Of a DNA stretch of 31,077 bases, positions 23,540 through 31,077 are shown in pieces. Location of the stretch: the NCBI GenBank assembly GCA_030627905.1, contig DAOVRZ010000070.1, positions 1 through 31,077 on the forward strand, given 5' to 3'. This DNA is from JAGMES01 sp023128035 (GTDB taxonomy: Bacteria > Bacillota > Halanaerobiia > DY22613). A program made the translations under genes and the position numbers. The notes beneath the pieces were generated by a model. The model was not told the DNA's origin and did not search any database. It worked only from the letters and a program-made list of their open reading frames with translations. Numbering within the stretch: the first letter of the stretch is position 1; each line of letters begins with the position of its first letter.

Positions 23540-25384
23540 ATGCAAGAACGGACTAAAGAGATTATTCGTCAGGATATTGAAAGAGTCAGAGCTTATGCAA
23601 AAGTATTTAATATTGAAATGCCTGATTTAGATGAAAACGGAAATGTTGTTGGTCTGCCAGGTCCATACCCAAGAGAAGTTGCTGGTGTTGTTCGTAGTGG
23701 CCATAGAATCGCTGAATTAGGTAGAAAAGCTGTAGAGACTGGTATACCATGCTTAAATCCAATCTTAGGCAGAAATACAGCTGAAGAGACGTTAAAAGAA
23801 TCTGAAGCGTTGAATGAATGGGGCGAAAAAGAAGGTATTAATTTCTTCCAATTTGTACACTCTGAAGCTACCCGTCATATTGATCCTCTTGATGGTGAAG
23901 AATTAATCAATCAGTCTAGAGGTAAGGGTGGAATTACTCCGATAGGTGAGCGTGAATATATTGCTAATGGTGGTGGTGCTAAGCATCCTGTACGGATTAA
24001 TGCTACTGGTGATACTCCACATTTATCTATTATTAATGCTTTGATCGCTGGTTTTGATGGAACAGATATTGGCCCGGTTATTCATGTTCATTTTGGTGGT
24101 CGTGGAATTCATGATTTCCGTACAAAGGTAGAGAATGGGTACAAAGCTTTAGTAGTTTGTGCTGAAAATAATATTTTTGTTCAATTAGATACACATAAGC
24201 ATATTAACAATATTGGTGGAACTGATGGAATGGCATTAGCAATGTGTATGCTTTCTGAAGGTTTAGCAATTCATGCTGGTTTGCCTAAAGGTTTAAGCGC
24301 TATTCAGATGAATGTTGGCGGAATCAATCTTTTAGCTGACTTAGCAGTAATGAAAGCATTCCGTGAAGCAACATGGAGTGAGTTCTTGATTGTTGTTCCT
24401 GAAACATTCCAGAATCCTCCAGGAGATTTGATTGCAGAACAAGGTCACTTTGCGCGGATGGCTGTTAGTGCAAAATTAGGTGGAGCTAACTACTATCGTC
24501 CAAAGGCTGCAGAGTCTGTAGGTATCCCAACTGGACTTTCTATGAGTAAAGCTATGTGGGCCAGCCAGAATGTATTCGAAAGTATGGCTGATATTAAGAT
24601 CAATGATCCTTATATTGATCAACGCAAAGAAGATATCATTACTGAAGCTATGGCTGTTCTTACTGCAGCGTTAAAAAGAGATGAGATGCTTAAAATAGAA
24701 GATATTACTGAAGAGTTTTGGTTGAGTTTTGATCAAAAAGAATTGGTTGATCTGATTGTTAACGCAGGTAAAGCTGGTGTCTTAGATACTCCACACGCTG
24801 GTGGTTGGGATTTAAAGCGTGCTGTTAGAACTTATCGTGATAAAGATGGAATCCGTCGATATATCAAAGGATATTCTCCAGTTGATGTAGATACAAAATA
24901 TCTTCCATTTACCGAAGAAGATATTAAAGTTCAAGAAAATGTTCCAGTAACCAAAAAAGAGAAAATTCTTTTGGCTACCGTTGGAGCTGACGCTCATGTG
25001 GTAGGTATTGGAATGATTAAAGATGAATTTGTTAATGCAGGATATGAAGTAATTCACTTAAGAGGAATGAATCTTCCTGAGACTGTTGCTGAAGTTGCCG
25101 CTGAAGTGAAAGCTGATGTTATCGGTATTAGTAACTTATTAGGATTAGGTGTTGATTTGTTCCCAAGAACTAGCCAACGTTTAAAAGAGCTTGGTTTACG
25201 TGATAAAGTAAAACTTATGGCTGGTGGTCGGATTGCTGAAAAGGAAGAAGATCATGCTAAGTTTGATGAAAAGATTGCAACCGAGGGTGCTGGATTTATG
25301 GGTGTAGATCAATTCTTTGGCCCAGGTACCGATCCTAAAGATGTAGTTAAATGGGTCGAAAATCAAATGAAGGGCGATGAGTAA
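23540..25384 (+). CDS. mgm: 2-Methyleneglutarate mutase (adenosylcobalamin-dependent)
   Basis: 614 residues. It catalyses the carbon-skeleton rearrangement of 2-methyleneglutarate to 3-methylitaconate by a radical mechanism. A large barrel-type substrate domain (about 1-450) is followed by a C-terminal B12 domain with the base-off/His-on signature D484-x-H486-x-x-G489 (GADAHVVGIG), a GISNLLGLG segment and MAGGR, as in glutamate and methylmalonyl-CoA mutases. From memory the E. barkeri enzyme is about the same length, with the cobalamin-ligating His at 485, so alignment is almost gap-free at this point. The ribosome binding site is AGGGAGG. The reactivation-type MutL protein is encoded two genes downstream. 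Confidence 0.95.
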   Translation: MQERTKEIIRQDIERVRAYAKVFNIEMPDLDENGNVVGLPGPYPREVAGVVRSGHRIAELGRKAVETGIPCLNPILGRNTAEETLKESEALNEWGEKEGINFFQFVHSEATRHIDPLDGEELINQSRGKGGITPIGEREYIANGGGAKHPVRINATGDTPHLSIINALIAGFDGTDIGPVIHVHFGGRGIHDFRTKVENGYKALVVCAENNIFVQLDTHKHINNIGGTDGMALAMCMLSEGLAIHAGLPKGLSAIQMNVGGINLLADLAVMKAFREATWSEFLIVVPETFQNPPGDLIAEQGHFARMAVSAKLGGANYYRPKAAESVGIPTGLSMSKAMWASQNVFESMADIKINDPYIDQRKEDIITEAMAVLTAALKRDEMLKIEDITEEFWLSFDQKELVDLIVNAGKAGVLDTPHAGGWDLKRAVRTYRDKDGIRRYIKGYSPVDVDTKYLPFTEEDIKVQENVPVTKKEKILLATVGADAHVVGIGMIKDEFVNAGYEVIHLRGMNLPETVAEVAAEVKADVIGISNLLGLGVDLFPRTSQRLKELGLRDKVKLMAGGRIAEKEEDHAKFDEKIATEGAGFMGVDQFFGPGTDPKDVVKWVENQMKGDE

Positions 25385-25386
25385 TA

Positions 25387-26547
25387 ATGGAACAGCGTAA
25401 ACTGAGAACTACAATTTATCGCGGTGGAACAAGTAAGGGAATTTATCTTCATGCAAGTGATCTTCCAAAAGATCAAGAATTAAGAGATAATGTAATTTTA
25501 AGATTGTATGGTAGCCCAGATGTTCGTCAAATTGATGGACTTGGTGGTGCTGATCCATTAACAAGTAAATTAGCTATTATCGAGCCTTCAACTAGAGAAG
25601 ATGCTGATATAGATTATACTTTTGCTCAAGTAAGTATTAATTCTACTAAAGTTGACTATTCTGGTAACTGTGGTAATATCTCTGCAGGTGTTGGCCCGTT
25701 TGCGGTAGATGAAGGTTTAGTACCAGTAGTTGAGCCTGTTACAACAGTTAGAATTCAAAATACTAATACTGGCAAAATTATAGTGGCTGATGTACCTGTT
25801 TTTGAAGGTAAAGCATCTATATCTGGTGAATATAAAATTGCAGGTGTTCCAGGAACTGGAGCAAAAATTGCTTTAGATTTTGCAGATACCGCAGGGGCTG
25901 CTACTGGAAATGTTTTACCTACAGGAAATGTTATTGAGGAGGTTGAAATTGATGGTTTTGGCAAGCTTGAAGTATCTATAGTGGATGCTGCAAATCCAAT
26001 GGTTTTTGTTCGAGCTAAAGATCTTAAATTAACAGGAATTGAGACTCCTGCAGAAGTAGATGGCAATGTTGAATTATGTGCATTGTTAGAAAAGATTAGA
26101 GGAAAAGCTGCTGAAATGATCGGTATGGTTAAAGATGCTTCTACAGCTAAAGCAGAATCTCCAGCATTTCCAATGATAGCTTTTGTTTCTGCTCCACAAG
26201 ATTATGTAGATTTTACTACTGGCAATACGATTTCTGCTGAAAATGTAGATGTAGTTTCAAGATTAATGTTTATGCAAGTCACGCATAAAACATATGCTGG
26301 TACTGGAACAATCTGTACTGGAACTGCTTCTAAGATTCCAGGAACTATTGTAAACGAAGCACTTCGCCCAGAAGCGATGGGGAAAGACTTAATCAACATC
26401 GGTCACCCAGCTGGAATTATTGATATTGAAGTTCGGGTTGATGTTAAAGATGGAATTTCTCTTGAAAGAGCAGCAATTGGTCGTACTGCTCGTAGAATTA
26501 TGGAAGGTTATGCTTATATTCCAACTACAGTTTGGAATATAAAATAA
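25387..26547 (+). CDS. mii: 3-Methylitaconate isomerase
   Basis: 386 residues of the PrpF (diaminopimelate-epimerase-like) family. It isomerises (R)-3-methylitaconate to 2,3-dimethylmaleate. Family features include TTIYRGGTSKGIY (8-20), GLGGADPLTSKLAI with K61, and the SGNCGNISAGVGPFAV block with C95. Ser16, Lys61 and Cys95 lie where I recall the active-site residues of the E. barkeri enzyme. The start ATG lies 2 nt after the mgm stop with a poor ribosome binding site, suggesting translational coupling to mgm. PrpF-type aconitate isomerase is the alternative, but context favours Mii. Confidence 0.94.
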   Translation: MEQRKLRTTIYRGGTSKGIYLHASDLPKDQELRDNVILRLYGSPDVRQIDGLGGADPLTSKLAIIEPSTREDADIDYTFAQVSINSTKVDYSGNCGNISAGVGPFAVDEGLVPVVEPVTTVRIQNTNTGKIIVADVPVFEGKASISGEYKIAGVPGTGAKIALDFADTAGAATGNVLPTGNVIEEVEIDGFGKLEVSIVDAANPMVFVRAKDLKLTGIETPAEVDGNVELCALLEKIRGKAAEMIGMVKDASTAKAESPAFPMIAFVSAPQDYVDFTTGNTISAENVDVVSRLMFMQVTHKTYAGTGTICTGTASKIPGTIVNEALRPEAMGKDLINIGHPAGIIDIEVRVDVKDGISLERAAIGRTARRIMEGYAYIPTTVWNIK

Positions 26548-26548
26548 T

Positions 26549-26577
26549 TTCGCGTTAATAGCGTAGAAAGCCGCGAA
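26549..26577 (+). other. Small hairpin just upstream of the mutL ribosome binding site
   Basis: TTCGCG (26549-26554) pairs with CGCGAA (26572-26577), directly 5' of the GGAGG (26580-26584) of the next gene. Possibly limits or isolates its translation. Short, so chance is not excluded. Confidence 0.4.
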
Positions 26578-26592
26578 TTGGAGGTAGGCCTT

Positions 26593-28116
26593 ATGTCTAC
26601 TGTCGATATTGTAGTTTTTGATATAGGAAGTACCTATACTAAAATAGTTGCTTATGGACCAGATGGATTTATTGAGCGTGCACAAGCTCCGACTACTGTT
26701 GATAATGTTGAGATAGGAATTAACGAGGCATTATCTGACTTAAGCGTTAAACTTGGTTTAGATACCATTGAAGCAAAGAAAATATTCTCCACCAGCAGTG
26801 CTGCTGGTGGACTTAGAATGGTAGCTTTAGGTTATATGCCACGGGTTACAGCAAAAGCTGCTAAAGAAGTCTCTATGGCTTCTGGAGCTAAAGTTTTAGA
26901 GATCGTTTCTCGTGAAGAGAGTAAGGAGTATCGTTTAGAGATTCTGAAAGAGATCGCACCAGATATTGTATTATTAGCTGGCGGTACAGATGGTGGAGAT
27001 GAGGAATCTTTAATCGAGAATGCTGAAATAATAATAGATAGTAAGATTAACGCTGTTGTGATTTTAGCAGGTAATGTTTTAGTACAACCTAAGGTAGAAG
27101 AAATGTTAGTAAATGCAGGGTATCGGGTAAAAAGGGTGCCAAATGTAATGCCTACAATTCATAAATTGGTTGTTAAACCTGCACGTGTTGCAATTCATTC
27201 TGAATTTATTCGTCAGATTACTCGGGCTAAAGGTTTAAAAGGAATCCTAAATAGGATTACCAATGACAAAGTAATCCCGACTCCAGGTGCTGTTTTAATG
27301 GCATCGGAATTTTTGGCAAAAGGTACTTATGAGGAAGAAGGTTTGGGTAATCTGATCATTATTGATCTCGGTGGTGCTACAACAGATATTCATTCAGTAC
27401 TTCCTGAGATGGAGAAGATGCGGGATGAAGAAAAAGGCTTAATTGTTACCAATGAAAAACAGGTAGCTTATAGAACTGTAGAAGGTAACTTAGGGTTGAG
27501 GGTTAGTATTACTGGAATTGTAGAGACTGTTGGGGAGAAATATATATTATCTCAAATCGATGGTATTGGTTTGGAAGAAAAATTTCAGGCGTTTGTAGCT
27601 AAGGCTAACAAAAATCCAGAATATGTAGCAGAAGATGAAACAGAGCGCTTATTTGATCGGGCATTAGCAATCTGTGCCATTGAAGTTTCCCTAAAACGTC
27701 ATGCTGGATTTATATCACAGGAATTTGACCCAGTCATGGGTTCTGTACCAGGAACACCTGTAGGTCGTGATTTGAGAAGGGTTGAGACAGTTATTGCAGT
27801 AGGTGGAATCTTTGCTCACTTAGAAAAAGAAGAGGTAGAGATTATCATTAGCAAAGCATTTTCTCGTCCAAGGATTTCTCTTATACCGAAGCAATTTAAT
27901 ATCTACTATGACCAGAATTATTCCCTCTTTTCAATCGGAGTATTAGCTGAGAATAAGATAGAACAAGCATTTAAGTGGGGATTAAATCAATTAACGCCAG
28001 TAAAAATTAATATTAAAGGAGAGAATGTAAATGAATCAAAGAATAAAGTTGAGAGAGATGTTGAATGCGAAGGAATTACTGATTGCTCCGGGTGCTCACG
28101 ATGCACTGACAGCTAA
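26593..28116 (+). CDS. MutL/GlmL-family ASKHA ATPase, probable B12-mutase reactivase
   Basis: 507 residues of the glutamate-mutase-associated MutL family, with actin-like ATPase signatures: FDIGSTYTK near residue 10, an AGGTDGG segment near 130, and IIDLGGATTDIHS near 258. MutL genes accompany B12-dependent mutases and are thought to exchange damaged cobalamin; Mgm is the obvious client here. I take ATG 26593, with GGAGG at 26580-26584; an in-frame TTG at 26578 overlaps that site. The frame runs 86 nt into dml. The natural family end would be about LTPVKINI, so the last 29 or so residues, which include C-x5-C-x2-C-x2-C, look like an accidental tail read in the +1 frame of dml. Confidence 0.88.
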   Translation: MSTVDIVVFDIGSTYTKIVAYGPDGFIERAQAPTTVDNVEIGINEALSDLSVKLGLDTIEAKKIFSTSSAAGGLRMVALGYMPRVTAKAAKEVSMASGAKVLEIVSREESKEYRLEILKEIAPDIVLLAGGTDGGDEESLIENAEIIIDSKINAVVILAGNVLVQPKVEEMLVNAGYRVKRVPNVMPTIHKLVVKPARVAIHSEFIRQITRAKGLKGILNRITNDKVIPTPGAVLMASEFLAKGTYEEEGLGNLIIIDLGGATTDIHSVLPEMEKMRDEEKGLIVTNEKQVAYRTVEGNLGLRVSITGIVETVGEKYILSQIDGIGLEEKFQAFVAKANKNPEYVAEDETERLFDRALAICAIEVSLKRHAGFISQEFDPVMGSVPGTPVGRDLRRVETVIAVGGIFAHLEKEEVEIIISKAFSRPRISLIPKQFNIYYDQNYSLFSIGVLAENKIEQAFKWGLNQLTPVKINIKGENVNESKNKVERDVECEGITDCSGCSRCTDS

Positions 28117-28909
28117 GATTATTGAAAGAGTAGGTTTCCAAGCTGTATATATGACAGGTTATGGTCAAGCTGCTAGTCATTTAGGACAACCAGATGTTGG
28201 TTTATTGAGCATGACTGAGATGGTACAAAGAGCTGCTAACTTTGTAGAAGCAGTTAATATTCCAGTAATTGCTGATGCTGATACTGGTTTTGGTAATGCA
28301 ATGAATGTTCAAAGAACAGTCAGAGAATATGAAAAAGCTGGAGTTGCTGCAATTCAATTAGAAGATCAAGTTGCTCCTAAAAAATGTGGACATATGAAGG
28401 GTAGAGAAGTTATTTCCAAAGAAGAGATGGTTGGAAAAATTAAAGCTGCTGTGGATGCTCGTCGTGATGAAAACTTAGTTATCATTGCTAGAACTGATGC
28501 TCGTACCAATCATGGTATTGAAGAAGCTATTGCACGTGGGTTAGCTTACCAAGAAGCAGGAGCAGATCTGATCTTTATCGAGTCTGTTGAGAGTAAAGAA
28601 GAGATGATCATGGTAAATGAAGCTATTAGTAAGCCAACTCTTGCTAACATGGTTGAAGGTGGTAGAACTCCATTGTTAGTAAATGCAGAGCTTGAGAAGA
28701 TTGGTTACAATATCGTAATCTATCCAACTGCTTCAGTATATGTTACTACCAAAGCTATGCTTGATCTGATGGAGAATTTGAAAGCAGAAAACACTACTGC
28801 AGGTTATATTGATAAAATGATTCCATTTGCAGATTTTAACAGCATTATTGGTCTTCCAAGAATTCGTGAGATTGAAGCTAAGTATGCTGAGAGTTGTCAA
28901 GTTAAATAG
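28031..28909 (+). CDS. dml: 2,3-Dimethylmalate lyase
   Basis: 292-residue isocitrate lyase/PEP mutase superfamily enzyme that cleaves (2R,3S)-2,3-dimethylmalate to propionate and pyruvate, the last step of the pathway. Motifs: DADTGFGN (82-89, Mg2+ binding), E111-D112, the lyase signature KKCGH (117-121) with catalytic Cys119, and ARTDA near 155. It resembles 2-methylisocitrate lyase PrpB; no other methylcitrate gene is present, so Dml fits better. ATG 28031 has AAAGGAGAG upstream. The gene starts inside the mutL frame and is closed by a strong terminator, marking the operon end. Confidence 0.93.
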   Translation: MNQRIKLREMLNAKELLIAPGAHDALTAKIIERVGFQAVYMTGYGQAASHLGQPDVGLLSMTEMVQRAANFVEAVNIPVIADADTGFGNAMNVQRTVREYEKAGVAAIQLEDQVAPKKCGHMKGREVISKEEMVGKIKAAVDARRDENLVIIARTDARTNHGIEEAIARGLAYQEAGADLIFIESVESKEEMIMVNEAISKPTLANMVEGGRTPLLVNAELEKIGYNIVIYPTASVYVTTKAMLDLMENLKAENTTAGYIDKMIPFADFNSIIGLPRIREIEAKYAESCQVK

Positions 28910-28924
28910 TTAAGAATTAATAAG

Positions 28925-28957
28925 AGAGGTAGGGTGATGAAGCCCTGCCTTTTTTTA
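28925..28957 (+). terminator. Rho-independent terminator at the end of the nicotinate operon
   Basis: AGGTAGGG (28927-28934) pairs with CCCTGCCT (28943-28950) with one G-T pair, loop TGATGAAG, then seven T. Core arms and the start of the loop repeat those of the valS terminator. Confidence 0.93.
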
Positions 28958-29358
28958 TTTTGGGAAAGATACTAATATTAGTATGGCAGGGATGGCTTAA
29001 TTTTATACAAGAAAAATCAAGTTATGTGGGAGGAGTTAATTCGACTTTTTACAGCAAACAATTACTTTAGCCCTCAAGGGGATTCCTTTTTGTTTAGAGT
29101 AACTTGTAAATATATTATAATTTCCCAATATTTATAGTTAATAATTATTGGATATACAAATGCTTATTTCAAAGAACTCGCAATTTTAGATTCATTATTG
29201 ACACAAAACGCTATTTATTATATGATTATCATGATATTTTATGAATTTTAAAAAAGAAATAAAAGTTCCTGTTTATATTGGAGACAATGTACTGGTTGGA
29301 AAATCAGCATTCAAGTTACAAAACTTCTCCCAGTTTTAAAATGAAAGGAGATCTATGA
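28958..29358. other. Intergenic region with a palindrome; no gene seen
   Basis: No coding frame is convincing here. The region starts with a perfect 16-bp palindrome ATACTAATATTAGTAT (28969-28984), a possible operator, has a small CCCTCAAGGG hairpin near 29072, and carries the promoter listed separately. About 130 nt of leader separate that promoter from the next gene. I recognise no riboswitch fold in the leader. Confidence 0.5.
29198..29235 (+). promoter_or_regulatory. Strong sigma-A-type promoter with palindromes over the -10 box
   Basis: TTGACA (29198-29203), 17-nt spacer, TATGAT (29221-29226). The -10 box overlaps the odd palindrome ATGATTATCAT (29222-29232), which overlaps ATCATGAT (29228-29235). 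A repressor at this place would block RNA polymerase. It is probably the promoter of the downstream hydrolase and secreted-protein genes. Confidence 0.7.
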
Positions 29359-30123
29359 GTGATATCAATTAATTTAAAATTAAATAAACTGGATCATTAT
29401 TTGAATAATGTGATTATAGAAGAAAAAATTCCTGGTGCAGTTATATTGATTGGAAAAGGTCAAGAACGGTTATTTCACCAAGCATATGGTTATAGTCAGA
29501 TATTTCCATCTAAGACTTTGATGGCAAAAGATACTTTATTTGATATAGCATCTTTGATTAAAGTTGTATCAATTTGGCCTAGCATAATAAAACTTATTCA
29601 AGAGAAAGAAGTATATCTAAAGCAAAAAATCATTGATTTTTTTGGAACTCAAGTTCATCCTACATTAAAAAATGTTACTATTTATGATCTTTTAACTCAT
29701 ACATCTGGTTTATCTGAAAGAACTTTTTTAAAGAGATCTTTACCGTTCTATTTTAGGAGACCAAATCAAGAATCAGAAGTGATTCCAGTTGATTGGTTGC
29801 TGAGAATTCTATTAGGAGAGGAATGGTCACTAATAGAAAAGGGGATCACGCAAAGAAGTTTGGTAATAAATCTTATGTTAAATAATAGATATTCCTTACA
29901 TAAAAAACTTTACGAATCTATTAAGAAAGAGAAAGTGATAGCGGTAAATACAAGTGCTTCATTAATTCCCATGGATAAAGGGGCAGCACCGATTGTTTTA
30001 AGATGTGGCTTTGGTAAAAACAGAAGAGCAGATTATTATGATGAATTTTTGACATGGATAAAAGTTGAGAAGTTAAATTTCTTCCTCGAAAATGAGGGCA
30101 ACTATGAAGTGGAGGGGGAGTAG
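29359..30123 (+). CDS. Beta-lactamase-family serine hydrolase, incomplete or chimeric
   Basis: 254 residues. The first 120 or so are a clear penicillin-binding/beta-lactamase-type fold: FDIASLIKV gives the catalytic S-x-x-K, and LLTHTSGL follows at normal spacing. The later Y-x-N and H-x-G motifs are absent, and from about residue 125 the sequence is something I do not recognise (includes KVIAVNTSASLIP and RCGFGKNRRADYYDEF). Family members are usually 330-400 residues or more. A deletion that fused the hydrolase N-terminus to the C-terminus of another gene would explain this; a divergent family is possible. GTG 29359 is chosen because AAGGAG (29345-29350) precedes it; the nearby ATG 29355 leads to an immediate stop. 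Probably not an active hydrolase. Confidence 0.65.
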   Translation: MISINLKLNKLDHYLNNVIIEEKIPGAVILIGKGQERLFHQAYGYSQIFPSKTLMAKDTLFDIASLIKVVSIWPSIIKLIQEKEVYLKQKIIDFFGTQVHPTLKNVTIYDLLTHTSGLSERTFLKRSLPFYFRRPNQESEVIPVDWLLRILLGEEWSLIEKGITQRSLVINLMLNNRYSLHKKLYESIKKEKVIAVNTSASLIPMDKGAAPIVLRCGFGKNRRADYYDEFLTWIKVEKLNFFLENEGNYEVEGE

Positions 30124-30126
30124 ATC

Positions 30127-31077
30127 ATGAGACGAAAGCTATTGATATTATTTATAGCTATGATTCTAATGATGACTGTAGGCGTATCAGCCTATAGTCA
30201 TCAGGTAAAAATATTACCATTAGATATGACAGAAGGATGTCAGGGATATTTTGATGGGATGTTGGATGATGGAGTTGTCATTGTTGATCCCTTTAATCAA
30301 GGTAGTTTAGAGTTAGTTTATGATTTTGAAGAACAGACTAATCTAACAGCGATAAAGCTTTTTATTGCTGAGAAGAAAAATTTAACTCTTCTGATCTCCT
30401 ATGATTTAGGAGATGGTTATTGGCGAAATACAGCTGAAGTAGGTGAGTTTAGTCAAGAGAGTTTGAATGAAGGTTGGAATCGGATTGAGCTTGAGTGGAA
30501 TGATGTAGAGAGAGTAAAGTTATCACTGTCAGGAACCAGTATTCAGACAGATACCGGAATTTCTGAGATTGAGTTTTGGGGAGTGAATAGCCAGGAAACA
30601 GTTGAAATTTTTTCTGCAGATGTGTTGGGAGAAATAGAATTTGGAAAATCTTCAGGCACTGTTCAAGAACATATATATCAGATTCAGATAAATCGTAGCT
30701 TACTAGATTTAGAGAAAGCAGAACTGTTGTACCAAAGTTACGATGTCGAAGGTGAAGAAGGTAAGTTTTCTATAAATGATTCTAGAGAATATTATCTTAC
30801 TGTTTCTACACCACACTTACGTCATCAGTGGGAGAATATTCAGCGTCTGGTCTATCCTGGATTTATACAAGAGGGAGAGAATACTTTAGAGATAAAATTG
30901 GGTGATCAGAAGAAGAATGGTTTTAGCTTGAAAGATGTAGGGTTAAAACTATACTTTGATCGAGGAGAAATTTATGTTGTTGATTGGGAGATATATGAAG
31001 ATGGTCAGGCTATTGATTCAGCTGACATATTATTAACTAATATTTTGGATGGAGATAGAGAAACTTATTGGGAGAGT
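30127..31077 (+). CDS. Secreted protein, 5' part; discoidin-like domain beginning at window end
   Basis: An open frame of 317 codons runs off the window. The start ATG 30127 follows GGAGGGGGAG and lies 3 nt after the previous stop, so the two are co-transcribed. The N-terminus is a signal peptide: RRK, then about 16 hydrophobic residues, then a possible cleavage after VSA near residue 22. The following 280 residues are acidic, strand-rich and aromatic, like extracellular carbohydrate-binding or beta-sandwich modules (for example a segment around NEGWNRIELEWNDVERVKLS). The last residues, NILDGDRETYWES, look like the start of an F5/8 type C (discoidin) domain. Probably an exported glycan-binding protein or glycosidase, but no catalytic domain is visible in this part. 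Confidence 0.75.
   Translation, partial: MRRKLLILFIAMILMMTVGVSAYSHQVKILPLDMTEGCQGYFDGMLDDGVVIVDPFNQGSLELVYDFEEQTNLTAIKLFIAEKKNLTLLISYDLGDGYWRNTAEVGEFSQESLNEGWNRIELEWNDVERVKLSLSGTSIQTDTGISEIEFWGVNSQETVEIFSADVLGEIEFGKSSGTVQEHIYQIQINRSLLDLEKAELLYQSYDVEGEEGKFSINDSREYYLTVSTPHLRHQWENIQRLVYPGFIQEGENTLEIKLGDQKKNGFSLKDVGLKLYFDRGEIYVVDWEIYEDGQAIDSADILLTNILDGDRETYWES

Noticed and set aside
29217..29236. A Fur box over the promoter.
   Set aside because: Only one half (ATTATCA) fits; the other half of the 7-1-7 pattern is poor, and no iron-related gene follows.
1..31077. CRISPR arrays, tRNA or rRNA genes, insertion sequences with a transposase, attachment sites.
   Set aside because: No regularly spaced repeats, cloverleaf-type sequences, rRNA-like segments or transposase/integrase frames were seen on either strand.

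Overview
This window is AT-rich DNA from a strictly anaerobic, low-GC Gram-positive bacterium (Bacillota; a Clostridia or Halanaerobiia lineage is my guess). The evidence is strong AGGAGG-type ribosome binding sites, a tRNA-Val-type T-box leader, sigma-54 enhancer control, and a gene set known from Eubacterium barkeri. Almost every gene lies on the + strand.

Region 1 (1-4592): a 5'-truncated PD-(D/E)XK-type remnant is followed by a T-box-controlled unit: promoter, T-box leader, GNAT acetyltransferase and valyl-tRNA synthetase (valS), then a terminator. The valS promoter lies inside the 3' end of the remnant.

Region 2 (4650-6990): a small accessory unit with its own promoter and terminator. 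It encodes an AAA/ABC-type ATPase followed by a DUF4435 (Toprim-like) protein. This layout resembles the PARIS anti-phage system (AriA/AriB). The second gene has an in-frame TGA that removes a C-terminal tail of 36 codons.

Region 3 (7216-28957): the main content, a nicotinate fermentation locus. A soluble chemoreceptor-like protein and a sigma-54-dependent activator come first. A near-consensus -24/-12 promoter (10035-10051) then precedes about 18.9 kb of co-directional genes: ndhF, ndhS, ndhL, ndhM (nicotinate dehydrogenase with a split molybdopterin subunit), a PTS-EIIC-like membrane protein, hnr, a UPF0280 (ApbE-like) protein, ena, an 'amino acid synthesis' family protein, hgd, hmd, dmdA, dmdB, mgm, mii, a MutL-like protein and dml. 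Together these cover every step from nicotinate to propionate and pyruvate: 6-hydroxynicotinate, 1,4,5,6-tetrahydro-6-oxonicotinate, 2-formylglutarate, 2-(hydroxymethyl)glutarate, 2-methyleneglutarate, 3-methylitaconate, 2,3-dimethylmaleate and 2,3-dimethylmalate. Assignments rest on family motifs and on the match of the whole set to the published E. barkeri pathway. Five genes have no assigned pathway step (chemoreceptor, EIIC-like protein, UPF0280, AA_synth, MutL) and are the best source of new biology. The most attractive hypothesis is that the ApbE-like UPF0280 protein attaches the covalent flavin known to be present in 6-hydroxynicotinate reductase. Several inter-cistronic spacers hold hairpins, including a near-continuous 217-nt inverted repeat between the AA_synth gene and hgd.

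Region 4 (28958-31077): a spacer with a strong sigma-A-like promoter overlapped by palindromes, then a beta-lactamase-family ORF that loses its family signature halfway through, and the 5' part of a secreted protein that runs off the window end as a discoidin-like domain appears to begin.
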